A stretch of DNA of 52,138 nt, taken from assembly GCA_014904845.1 (NCBI GenBank), contig MU119538.1:1-52138 (forward strand). Reading direction: 5' to 3'. Positions 43,580-52,138 of this stretch are shown here, piece by piece. The notes under the pieces are model-generated. The model was not told where the DNA came from, did no database searches, and saw nothing but the letters and a program-made list of their open reading frames with translations. This stretch comes from Acephala macrosclerotiorum (lineage: Eukaryota > Ascomycota > Leotiomycetes > Helotiales > Mollisiaceae). Both the position numbers and the translations under genes were made by a program. Positions within the stretch are counted from its first letter, which is position 1; every line of letters starts with the position of its first letter.

Positions 43580-43789
43580 GAGAGGTTGGCCGTTCGCCCC
43601 TGTTTCAATGTATCAGTTCTCATTCCCACTCCCCTCAATGGGCTGGATTGGAATCGTCGTCGGACAGGATGGCGCAAGATTTCCGTACCGCAATTTCAAC
43701 TTTCCTCCAGCAGCACCTGTAAGCAGTCTTGATTTCGATCAGAGATTGTGGATAACTGGGTCTTCGTCTTGGCGCTGTTTCTTCTCCAA

Positions 43790-43914
43790 CGTGGGAACCA
43801 GTTCAATGTATAAGAAGAAGCTGCAGAACGAGGCAACCTGCAGGCGCCCTCTTCATTCTCATTGCTCATCGCTGTTGAACTGAGTTTGCCTCACTTTATC
43901 CTCTCACCGACCAT
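43790..43914 (+). promoter_or_regulatory. Core promoter and leader, copy A
   Basis: TATA-like TGTATAAG at about 43807 is followed by the leader 'gaacgaggcaacctgca...gcgccctc...cattgctca' and '...gcctcactt'. The same words in the same order occur at 45205-45300 before another gene. Confidence 0.65.
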
Positions 43915-44726
43915 ATGCACTCATTTCCCATAATGCATGTTCCAGCATCTCTTCAGAGCTTGCATGTCGCCTCTAGGTCGACTTTCAGAGACCGAGTCCC
44001 CTTCCGAGCCGCTGTTGCCCACAACGTCAAAGACGAAGCTTTCGTCAAAAAGGATTTGTGTTCCGAACTCCTCTCTGCTGATGAATTCCTTGTCGCATTT
44101 CGGGAGCAACATGCAGATGAGATATGGGATCTTACGGTCCAGAACAACTACCAGATATTCAAGGAGGCGCGCCAGCAGCTCGAGAAGATGCTGTCCGGGA
44201 TGACAGATGCTCTTATCATTGCTCTGGAGATTCTATCTGATCTGGACCGTACACAGATAGCTCTGCTCTCTAGTACGACCGTACTCGCGGGACATGGCTT
44301 TTCTGCCTTGGCTGACTGGCCGAAATCCGAAGATTGGAAAGACGAGGAGAAGACGGCTTTCTGTCATAAGTTCACCCGTTTCGTGCCTGGAATATGGTAT
44401 GTGGGAGGTATCCTAGATAGATGGGAGGAGCTCTTCAAGGTTGGTCAGCGGAAAAACAAGTAACGCTACGCAGAGCTAACATGGACTAATCCCAGGTCCT
44501 TATCGACGACATCCATATGTGGTCATCCGAGGCGTGCTGTACGGATGTTTTGGAGGGGGGCAGAGATGATTTCGACAACTATGATTATAAGAAAGCTTTG
44601 GAGGTACTCGATCGCCAGAATAAACATCGTATCTTCGAGGCGAAGAAAATGGCGAAGAAAGAAAGGCCTGCGATTGTCATCCGGTGGGAGCTGGTGGATT
44701 TGAAAACAGAGTTCAACGTATGCTGA
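43915..44726 (+). CDS. Hypothetical charged protein, 251 residues
   Basis: Exons 43915-44439 and 44496-44726 (56-nt intron GTTGGT...CCCAG) join in phase. The protein starts MHSFPIMHVPASLQSLHVAS (a second Met at 43933 is possible), which could be a mitochondrial-type N-terminus because it is basic and Ser/Arg-rich (VASRSTFRDRVPFRAAVAHN). The middle is helical (EARQQLEKMLSGMTDALIIA), then there is a Trp/Lys segment (ADWPKSEDWKDEEK). The C-terminal half carries a basic cluster (EAKKMAKKERPAIVIRWELV). No known domain is recognised. The promoter is a near-copy of the one before the gene at 45362. Confidence 0.7.
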
Positions 44727-45198
44727 GGCAGTAAGACTTGGACTGGTGTCTGATTAGGGCGATATTACCTGTAGTATAATAGATCGTATAAAGGCGTACG
44801 CGGTACCGTTTGACCTTGCCTCTATGATGTGAATCTTGTGGCCGGTGGTTCCAGGGTGGGCTTTGACAGCAATTGCTCACGTGATTCACCTCATTCACGT
44901 ACGGACCGCTGAGTTCTGGAGCCACTCGGAACTTGCACCTGGGGCAACTCGGGAGTTAAGCTCGGCCCGAACGACGTTCCTTTCCAGCCAGCCGCCATGT
45001 CGTCTAACTCCTCCTTTCATAAACCGTCGCCAAGTCAAAATGCTCTGTCTCTGGCGAGTTCATTATTCCTTTTGGTAAGATTCCACATGAAAATAAATAT
45101 TAGTCTTTGCTATATGGGTATCGGGGAATGATTCCGCTGAACCCAAGTGTGAAGACGGTCCCAGCTATCCGTTCTGGATCATGTGAAATGTCATCGAC

Positions 45199-45361
45199 CT
45201 CTATATATAGGGACGTCCCAGCAAAACGAGGCAACCTGCATGCGCCCTCCTCCATTGCTCACCACTGCTGCACGTATCTGCCTCACTTCGTCGTCCCACT
45301 AGATCGTATTAGTTCACTCCTCACTACTCCAAGTTTTCCTTAACACTTTTCATACATTATT
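45199..45361 (+). promoter_or_regulatory. Core promoter and leader, copy B
   Basis: A strong TATA (CTATATATAG, 45201-45210) precedes 'aacgaggcaacctgcatgcg', '...cctccattgctcacc' and '...ctgcctcactt', matching copy A at 43790-43900. Confidence 0.65.
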
Positions 45362-45622
45362 ATGTGTGACTATACACAAGTTGAGTTTCGATGCGGACAC
45401 GTTCGATATATGGTACGGGCGTGGTGCACAAATTATGAGACGACTCAAAAACGTTGCCCTCCTTCTGTAGTTGCGATCGAATTTAGGTATTTTCTTTCTA
45501 CAAAACATTTATAGCAAATCTCGAATTAATAAGAATCTAGGTTGGATGAACGATGTGGAGATTGTCGTGTACCAGCGATCCAACCGTGGATGATCCGGCA
45601 AACGAAGGGAGCTCGACCATAG
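45362..45622 (+). CDS. Small cysteine-rich protein, 68 residues
   Basis: Exons 45362-45486 and 45541-45622 (54-nt intron GTATTT...TCTAG) join in phase. Sequence features: MCDYTQVEFRCGHVRYMVRA, a second Cys in AWCTNYETTQ, C in KRCPPSV, and C-x2-C in DERCGDCRVP. Six cysteines and one His (C-G-H) could bind one or two zinc ions. There is no signal peptide, so an intracellular zinc protein is more likely than a secreted effector. It is driven by promoter copy B. Confidence 0.7.
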
Positions 45623-45930
45623 TGGTATCGGAGATTATTCGACATGGCTAGGATGCCGTAAACAAAGTAGCGTTAGGGTCCGGAATTTTTGCGGATTTTC
45701 ATTTGGGAGGGTTTGGTTTATAGCAATGGGGATGGGGGCGAGCCTCAATATCAATGCCTACGTTCTCAGTTGCTCCCCTTTCCCGCTCGCTTCATATTCA
45801 CGTGACGCGCCTCCCGATATCATGACCTCCCATTGAAGAGTGAGGTCCATCCCAAAGCCAAATGGTATTGAAACTTTTGTGACATCCTTCCATCTCCTGC
45901 TAAGAGCCTTCGCGTGTTGTTGATAGCGTA

Positions 45931-46018
45931 ATGGCTTGCACATGGTTTGCACATGGCTTGCACATGGCTTGCACATGGCTTGCACATGGTTTGCACATGG
46001 TTTGCACATGGCTTGCAT
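45931..46018. repeat. 11-bp minisatellite, 8 units
   Basis: Exactly eight head-to-tail units of ATGGCTTGCAC, with only a C/T difference at position 5 in three of them and a final T. No gene spans it. Confidence 0.9.
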
Positions 46019-46114
46019 ATATGTCTTCAAGAACACAAGATGAGTGAACTATGGGCTTCGGGACTTACTTAGTCTTGATCAAGCTGCTTCTATGAGACAT
46101 TGCGAGGCATCAAT

Positions 46115-46122
46115 TATATAAA
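46115..46122 (+). promoter_or_regulatory. TATA box of the 54-residue Cys-rich gene
   Basis: TATATAAA, 116 bp before ATG 46238, with an A/C-rich leader. Confidence 0.5.
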
Positions 46123-46237
46123 GCAAGTATAGCTCCCACGAAATTTTTGCATTTATTTTTATTCAAATTCCAACTCGAATCAAGTCGTTGTACAGGCATA
46201 CATATCTGAAATTCCAGCACCACAGCATACTCAAATA

Positions 46238-46402
46238 ATGGCCGTCCCAGGCTATTGCAACCACTCATTCAATATGCTCAAGTCCGAATCAACACTCATC
46301 CAGTGGGCTTGCTCTATGTGCCACAGTGGTCCGCACTGGTTCATTTTCGAGTGCAGATACTGCAAACTAAAGACTTGTCGACCCTGCACCAACAAAGTCT
46401 AG
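46238..46402 (+). CDS. Small cysteine-rich protein, 54 residues
   Basis: A single exon from ATG 46238 (cActcaaataATGG). MAVPGYCNHSFNML is followed by CSMCHSGPHW and CRYCKLKTCRPC, giving three or four CxxC-type pairs in 54 residues; the pattern is of a treble-clef or zinc-ribbon protein. There is no signal peptide. It lies 620 bp after the other Cys-rich gene, same strand, with its own TATA. Confidence 0.65.
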   Translation: MAVPGYCNHSFNMLKSESTLIQWACSMCHSGPHWFIFECRYCKLKTCRPCTNKV

Positions 46403-46409
46403 ATATATC

Positions 46410-47206
46410 ATCGCCTGAATGAGCGGAGGAGAGCGGAGGAGAGGAGGAGAGACGGGGAGAGACGGGAAGGATAGCATCGCGAGTAGTTTAGGTATTTTGA
46501 TATGTGGGATAGGAGGAGATCCGTACGGAATGATCTTGTATTTCCTCTTACTGTCTAATCAAAAGGACTCAGGTCCTCGTCTTCCCCGGTCATAGGAGCA
46601 CACTGCAGCATCGAAGCTTCCTTCGATGATATTGCAATTCCCATATTCCTGAGCCCAAGGTATTGAGCAGTTCGATAAGAGGTTGTCAAAGGATGGGCGC
46701 ATCGCATCTCGCACATTGCAGAGTTTAGCAAAGGATGGAAGGAAATGAAGGTCACGGACACAATTCCATACGATCAAAATAGAGCATTGAGAATGGCGTA
46801 CTACGTCAATACGAGAAACAAACGACTCTTCTATCAGTTGCGGCAGTGGTTAGGGCAAAATGTATGGTATTGATGTCAAATCTGTCTGTCTAGCTAAGTG
46901 GAAATGTCTGCTTGATATAGTGCTCTTGCTGGAACATCGGAATTAGGCCAAACCGCCTAGTGAAACGATGCATAACTGATGATGCGGCTTCATGCCAACA
47001 TGCAACGATTTCCCTACCGCATTAAGACCACTGCCACTGATTACGAGTCCTCAACTGACATCTTCTCAGTATTTGAAGGCAACAAACAATACCACATCAA
47101 CCTCCACCAACATTAACCTCCACCATGGAATAATAAATACATTCGTCACAGCACATGCCAAAGGACAAGAGCTCGAGCTACCGCCTATTCACCTGCGAGA
47201 GGAAGC
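46410..47206. other. Stretch without a supported gene
   Basis: Short frames on both strands; a purine-rich tract at 46418-46470 (gaggagag repeats). Nothing else supported. Confidence 0.5.
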
Positions 47207-48093
47207 CTACTCACCTCTGCGCTTTGCTATGCTCAAGCGCTGGCGTACTGCCTGCTGAGTCCTGCCTCGGAACTTGCGGAAGATCCACTTCCAAGATTTG
47301 CCCTCTTTCCACTATGCGAGTAAGCGCTGCTCGTCTACAGGATCCCATGGGATATTCACCCCCGTGCTCAAACCCTGGTTATCTTTACTCGAACACCGGT
47401 CATCATCGCTGCTGAGATCAGGATTGCTGTCGCTCAAACCACTGTTATCGCCGCTAGACGGCTCACTCCCCTGCGACGCAAGAGCTTGGGCATGCATGGC
47501 TTTGCCTTCCTGGGGCCGGGTATGCATAGCATCGACGTGGGCACGGCCTGCCTCCGCAGTAGTCGGTAGAGCTGCTCCACCGAACGAGGGCCGTGATGAG
47601 GTATGCCGGCTAAAGCCAGTCAAGAGGAACGAATGTTGCTCCATCGGCTTGATGGTGAAGTCGTCGATCTTCCCCACATGGCCAATGCTCTCGATGAGTT
47701 GGGCAAGCTGGCCGAAAGAGACATCTTGCCCTCCCGGACCACTGCCGTAAAGGAACAGCAGCGTGTGGAGTGCGGACGGAACGTAACTTCGGTCAGCGTC
47801 GGTAGGATATCACTAGATGATCCGCCCAGGTTGCTGCTATCTGTATCCATGGTTTGTGGCGCGGAAGATGCTGGCGAAGGAAATCGACCCTCGGCACCAG
47901 ATATTGCGGTGACTTTCGAACTTTGATTAGAAGCATGAGCTGTGAATTGCGTTAGTATATCCTCAAGTCACCGCTTCCTTTACAAATCGGCTTACCTGCT
48001 GGCTGGACGTATCGCTCATATTCGAGAGGTAAACCCACGAAGAGCGCCTGAGCAGTTTTCGAATACCCAAGGATTGCATAGATTTCTGCCAGC
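47207..48093 (-). pseudogene. Decayed SANT-domain family gene
   Basis: An exon after an acceptor at 48094 reads RLAEIYAILGYSKTAQALFV. A GTAAGC intron leads to HASNQSSKVTAISGAEGRFP. A frameshift near 47795 (TTCCGTCCG, a possible TCCG duplication) moves from PTLTEV into RSALHTLLFLYGSGPGGQDV and then SFGQLAQLIESIGHVGKIDD, after which the frame is clean until an in-frame TAG at 47312-47314. Beyond it the same frame continues WKEGKSWKWIFRKFRGRTQQ to 47207, a SANT/Myb-like helix-turn-helix with conserved tryptophans. One shift and one nonsense codon inactivate it. It shares the ILGYS segment with the gene at 41.8-43.4 kb and lies next to an intact SANT gene. Confidence 0.75.
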
Positions 48094-48316
48094 CTAGACA
48101 AAATTCAATGATCGCCGGCATCACTTGTGCTCAGAAACCGGCCTAGAAACACACTTGTATTGGGAGACGGTGGGTATGGGGCATCCAAAATCGCAGACTT
48201 GTGATAGCTCACTATCACGGCAAATAAAAAAGCACATGTCAAAATGCTTCTTATTGAATTTGGAAACGCTCCGAGAAGTTGTGCTTACGGTTATGTAAAG
48301 CTTGTTCCATTGCCAT

Positions 48317-50632
48317 TTACGCACCCCTACTCCTCACACCAGGCTTTCGACCCCGCTTTCGAGGCCTTCCCCCTTGCTTCGTGAAGAAGTTCTCCTTCAG
48401 TGACTGCAGTGTGTGGCCTGGGAAGTGCCGTCCTATCTCTGTCCAAGTCTTGTCTTCGTGGACCATCTTGGCCAACAGACTCTCTTGCTCCTCAGTCAGC
48501 TCCTTCCCCGGCTTGCGAGACGTGACGGCCCGATAAGAGACTGCAGCCTTTGTTGGCGACTCCCCAGAGCTAGCACCTAAAGCCTCCGAATCGAGTGAGA
48601 GGTTCAAGTGCTCGGGGATACGTGGCAACGCAAATTCGAGATTGTACGTTGTGTGATTGCCAATCGTGATGCGCTTCAGGAAACCTTGAAAGGGCCATTC
48701 CCGGTACTCCGCAACTAGTGCCGACTCCACCGTAACTGAGGAGCTGCAAGAGGTGGGTGGAGTATAGTGGTGCTCGCCATCTCCCGGAGTTGATAGGTGC
48801 CCGTGATCGGCTTGGGGCGGTGACTCGTCTATCTCAGGTTGCGTGGTTGAGGATAGCGTCAGGCCGTGAGGCTGTCTGAGGCAAGGCTTTGGGCTATGCT
48901 CAAGGGGGGCCGTTGGAGGCACGTCGGTTGATACCAAGGGCAGCTTTCGCCGTTTTGCAAGTCGTGGTTCCTCGTCGTCCTCGTCGCCTGTGTCATGACT
49001 GCGTTCGTTACCCTCGGACTGATGGTTGCCGCTGCTGGCCTCCTCAGCCCCGCCCTGGTGCCGCCACTTCTCTCCCTGTTGCTCCTGCGGCTCCTCTTCA
49101 TCTTGGTCCTCATTACGAAGCGGTGAGCTGTATTCTGGTCCCTCGAATCTGCCATGGCTGGATACTGGGGTGACTCTCGAACGCTGGTCAGGAGGGGAGT
49201 GAGATTTCGAAGAGTGCCGATGGGGCTTGGAGTGTGGTCCATGTTGACGGGTAGACCTCTGCTCAGGATGGTGCTTGCGCTTCTTGTGCATTGGGCCGTT
49301 GGATGAAGACGGTCGTTTCCGCTTAGCAGGACGTGGCCTCCCATCATCGTTGTCCGACTCGGGATTGCTTTTAAGCTCGACACCGCTGCAACAATCGTTG
49401 TGGTTTCCCAACTTATCTTGACTCGGCTTCGAAAATGAATCGTGATTGGCCAGCCCTGGGCTTTCACCCTTCTTGCTGCATAGGTGGGTATCGCCAACCT
49501 TTCCGGTCATCAGCGCCGCTGCTACATCTTCCTTCACCTCTTGCTGCGGTTGCCTGCCGTCCTCATTATCGTTGTCGTAGTCCTCCTCCTCCTGCTCCTC
49601 CTCCTGCCGCTGTCTCTCCTCCCCATCAAAAATATCGGAATTCAGTGCAGAGCGGATCAGCTCATGCTCGTCTCCTGCGCTTCGATCCGTAGGAAGATGA
49701 TCTGGGGGTTGATTGCGAGAACGAGCAGGATGGGATATCGTGGCCTCGGATCTGGCGCGGACCGTACATTGGCCTGCTGCACTGATGTGGTCGTGCAATG
49801 GCTCGCTCGAGGCACGGGAAGAGGAAGCATGAGGACGCATGCAATCGAACGTCGAAGGTTTTTGTTCAGAGCGCCGCAAGTGCTGTGCCGTCTCGAGGAA
49901 GTCATCAATATCGTGCCACACATCGGGATTGGAAGGAGGGGCCGGAGTTGTCGAGTCGATGGCAGTCTCTGGGCTATCGAGAAGGCCCTCGTCTGCCGCT
50001 GCACTTTCGGCATGAAGACCACCGTCATCGGCTTCGGCTTCAGAGGCACTTGAGTCGTCGTCGCCTAGCAGCACAATTGGATCTTCTACGCTATGTTAGA
50101 AAAACTGGTCGTCTGCTTCCACGATAGGGGATAATGGGCGTACTCACCTGGACTACCGCTTGAGTTATCGCCCGGTGCTGACCCGTTATCATCAAGAGAG
50201 CCGCCTCTCTCCTCCGCAGTTGCATCCCCAACTCCGAAGGCTGTGTTGTTCGGACGCTGGTCCTCCGCTGCAAAGCCCTCCTTCTGTAGCGTGGTATATA
50301 GCAGTTGTTCGATGGAGGAAAGGTCGTAGCCGTCTTCGTTTTCGTTTTCGTGGCCGTTGCCGTCGTTGATTGTACTAGTCTCTACTCAGATGTCCACAGG
50401 TTAGTTTATTATTGCCAACAGCCCAAATATCTCGATCTCAGAACATACCTCGGATTCCAAGCTTGTCACCTCCAATATCATTAGCTGCTGCTGGTTGGGG
50501 CGTGCTGAGTTCTGCCTCGAGCTTGTTAAGGATGCTGGGTTGCTTCGAGGCAGGTTTGCGGCGAGCTGTTGCGCTCGTGGAGCGCGGAGCAGTTGGCACG
50601 TAGGTATAAGAGATGGGGACAAAAGTGGCCAT
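48317..50632 (-). CDS. Large disordered nuclear protein with SANT/Myb-like domain and AT-hook
   Basis: Exons 50449-50632, 50148-50384 and 48317-50085 join in phase to 729 residues. The first 560 residues are disordered, with acidic tracts (EERQRQEEEQEEEDYDNDNE) and basic nuclear-localisation-like clusters (RPAKRKRPSSSNGPMHKKRK; RLAKRRK). About residues 605-640 form a small fold (EYREWPFQGFLKRITIGNHT). Residues 669-711 are SANT/Myb-like (LTEEQESLLAKMVHEDKTWT, then IGRHFPGHT), followed by an AT-hook-like PRKRGRKPG. This suggests a DNA- or chromatin-binding regulator. A decayed relative lies immediately downstream. Confidence 0.8.
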
Positions 50633-50649
50633 TTCGAGCGCGTGGAAAT

Positions 50650-51930
50650 GATTAGAAGTATTTAAGAAATTCTTTGCCTGCTGCTAGCTGCACAAACTGG
50701 ACTGCAAAATAATGGCAGAGGGGGAAATCAAGGGGTTCATGTAGGCTTCTCGCACTGCCCTCGCAAAACCGGAATATGCTCAGCGGCCCACCGTATACTC
50801 CTGGCGTGCCATTCTCCCTGACGTCCTCACCGTCAAAAATGCCTCGGTGTTTATGCTGCCCCTCTCGTGCAGGGAGATCCACCGCAGCTGCAAGGCCCTG
50901 AGACCTTCGATCCTGCGCTCTCATGCCGGAAGATACCCATTGCCCATCCGCGGCCACCATCTCCACTTCGCTGTCCACCACGATCGGCCGATCTCAGTAT
51001 CCTTTCTCGATCGTTGGCGAGCAAAAAACTGAGCAAGGAGGCAGTGACGATCGAAGGACGGGAGGAGGCGTATGACCTCGGATACCACCGTATCCGCCCA
51101 TCCGAAAGCTTCAGGCAGACTTGCACATCCCAGGGTATTCTCGTCGTCGGCGTCTCAGCTCTCATGCGGGCCAGCTGGCGCGAAAGGGGGTTGCATGATT
51201 TCGGATATTGCCCTATCCGCCCGTCCGAAGGCTTCAGGCAGACTGGCACATTCCAGGTCTCTCCCGTCGTCCGGCGTCTCAGCTGCCAATCCTGCAGCGG
51301 GCGCGGTCTAATTCGCGGATCCTCAGCAGATCCTCACCAGATCCAAGCAATGCTCCTGGCAGAGCTTCGTATGACTCTGCCGCCTCGAATCAGCCCAGGG
51401 CCGCGCAATCAAGACGAATACGAAATGTGCCGCGGCAAGGGGAAAACTCACCAGGAAGCTACCGACGCGTCATCCACCTGCGGCACCTGGGGGCGTAGCG
51501 AGGCAGAATCCAGGCTGCGTCGTCGTGAGGCATTTCTGCGACTGGCTGTCATGCTGCAACGAGGGCCTCTCAGTCTCCAGAGCGCCTTACAGCGAGAGGC
51601 GGTGATGGTGCGACGACGAGGCAGATCACGAGAGGGTCTGGACGCTGTCCAGCTCGTAACTTGGCCAATGCGAGGCAGCGCTGTGAGGAGATCCGCATCA
51701 CAGCTGCTCAGCAGTATCGAAGCTGTAGGGGCGGATCGTGGATTCTGGTTGAAGCTGCCCCGCACCACGCTGGCGCGGTCTCCTCAGCTGCGTGGCCGAT
51801 CAAGGGGAGCCTTGTGGGATGAGGTGGATTCTAGGCAGAAGGGCCGAGATGCGCACGAAGGGCGAGCACCGAGCGTCGCGAAGGTGGAGAGTTGGGGTTG
51901 TTGGAAGAGGAAGAAGGAGGGAGGATGAGG
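50650..51930. other. GC-rich stretch with a long but doubtful open frame
   Basis: A plus-strand frame (50867-51928) of 353 codons contains only low-confidence, Arg/Ser-rich translation and no domain. GC richness makes stop codons rare, and both strands have long frames. A direct repeat of about 126 bp lies inside. I do not call a gene here. Confidence 0.55.
51060..51295. repeat. Two diverged direct repeats, period about 125 bp
   Basis: 'ctcggataccaccgtatccg' at about 51079 parallels 'ttcggatattgccctatccg' at about 51202, and 'cgtctcagct' ends both units. The units also share 'gcttcaggcagact'. Confidence 0.7.
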
Positions 51931-52039
51931 GAGCGATGGAGTCGCGAGATTCTTATACCTCGCGAAAGCGGCGGTGGGCCCATGCACGCACCTTGCCCGA
52001 TGCGGCGGGCGCCAAACCCGGGGGGGCAAACACCACGCT

Positions 52040-52138
52040 CCAGATTATAATAAATATTATATTAATAAATTTTTATATAATTTGAATATAATTAAATATA
52101 ATTAAAATATATTTAAAAATATTTAAATATATTAAAAA
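52040..52138. other. A+T-only tail at the window edge
   Basis: After a run of G (52020-52026) and a short mixed stretch, the last 95 bp are almost pure A/T (taaatataattaaa-type words). The sharp change next to a GC-rich stretch is what an AT-rich, RIP-affected block or repeat edge looks like in ascomycete genomes. It is not a telomeric repeat. Confidence 0.7.

Noticed and set aside
43440..43883. 147-codon plus-strand frame upstream of 43915
   Set aside because: It runs through the 56-bp palindrome and the promoter/leader of the next gene, so it is very likely chance.
48859..50053. Long frames in other phases and on the plus strand opposite the SANT gene
   Set aside because: Shadows of the repetitive acidic/basic coding sequence on the minus strand.
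50867..51928. 353-codon plus-strand open frame
   Set aside because: GC-rich, Arg/Ser-rich translation without domains, long frames on the opposite strand as well, and an internal non-coding-type direct repeat; an open frame by composition is the simpler explanation.
52040..52138. Telomere
   Set aside because: No TTAGGG/CCCTAA repeats; only irregular A/T words.

Overview
The window looks like an accessory region of a filamentous ascomycete (Pezizomycotina). Genes on both strands are broken by many short introns of about 40-65 nt, with GTRNGT-like donors, CTRAY-like branch sites and YAG acceptors. The protein families are typical of fungal genomes: a STAND-type N-terminal domain with ankyrin repeats, RING-ankyrin, AAA ATPase with a long N-terminal region, APH-like kinase, SANT/AT-hook proteins and F-box/LRR-like proteins. 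I cannot name the species. There are no rRNA, tRNA or CRISPR features that I can support. All gene models were spliced by hand from sequence; functions rest on motifs that can be read directly.

Layout. 1-5.2 kb is gene-poor and repeat-rich (degenerate 'GGTACCGT' block, a 72-bp perfect hairpin, a TA-flanked MITE). 5.2-6.4 kb holds a small multi-exon coiled-coil gene. 6.4-9.0 kb is nearly empty. 9.0-19.9 kb is a graveyard: a gene of unknown function with a possible myristoylation signal, a decayed RING fragment, a decayed LRR-like gene, one intact-looking multi-pass membrane protein gene, a clipped SDR gene, the 3' end of an AAA ATPase gene and a broken F-box-like gene. 21.3-23.9 kb is a tail-to-tail collision of a truncated STAND-N/ankyrin gene with a RING-ankyrin gene. 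24.5-28.6 kb carries a full AAA ATPase gene (about 764 residues) with an internally duplicated N-terminal exon and, upstream, a collapsed second copy that keeps the same promoter.

29.9-41.4 kb is the gene-rich part: a small CxxCxGxG protein, a C2H2 zinc-finger protein with a 48-bp coding repeat, an unknown 237-residue protein, a candidate PD-(D/E)xK nuclease-like protein, a 30-residue zinc-ribbon microprotein, an APH-family kinase, two more MITEs and a two-exon gene of unknown function. 41.4-50.6 kb has a lineage-type coiled-coil gene, a 56-bp perfect palindrome in a divergent promoter, two unrelated genes driven by near-copies of the same promoter/leader, another small Cys-rich gene, an 11-bp minisatellite, a decayed SANT gene and a large intact SANT/AT-hook gene. 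The window ends in a GC-rich stretch that drops abruptly into an almost pure A+T tail.

How it fits together. No metabolic pathway is visible. The theme is duplication and decay: AAA, RING, SANT and F-box-like genes each have at least one broken or partial form here, and upstream regions were duplicated onto unrelated coding sequences in at least two places. Several nonsense codons could be C-to-T changes, compatible with repeat-induced point mutation, although that is inference. The most interesting intact signals are the tiny cysteine-rich genes, the duplicated promoter modules, and the PD-(D/E)xK candidate whose catalytic E-x-K is assembled across a GC-AG intron.
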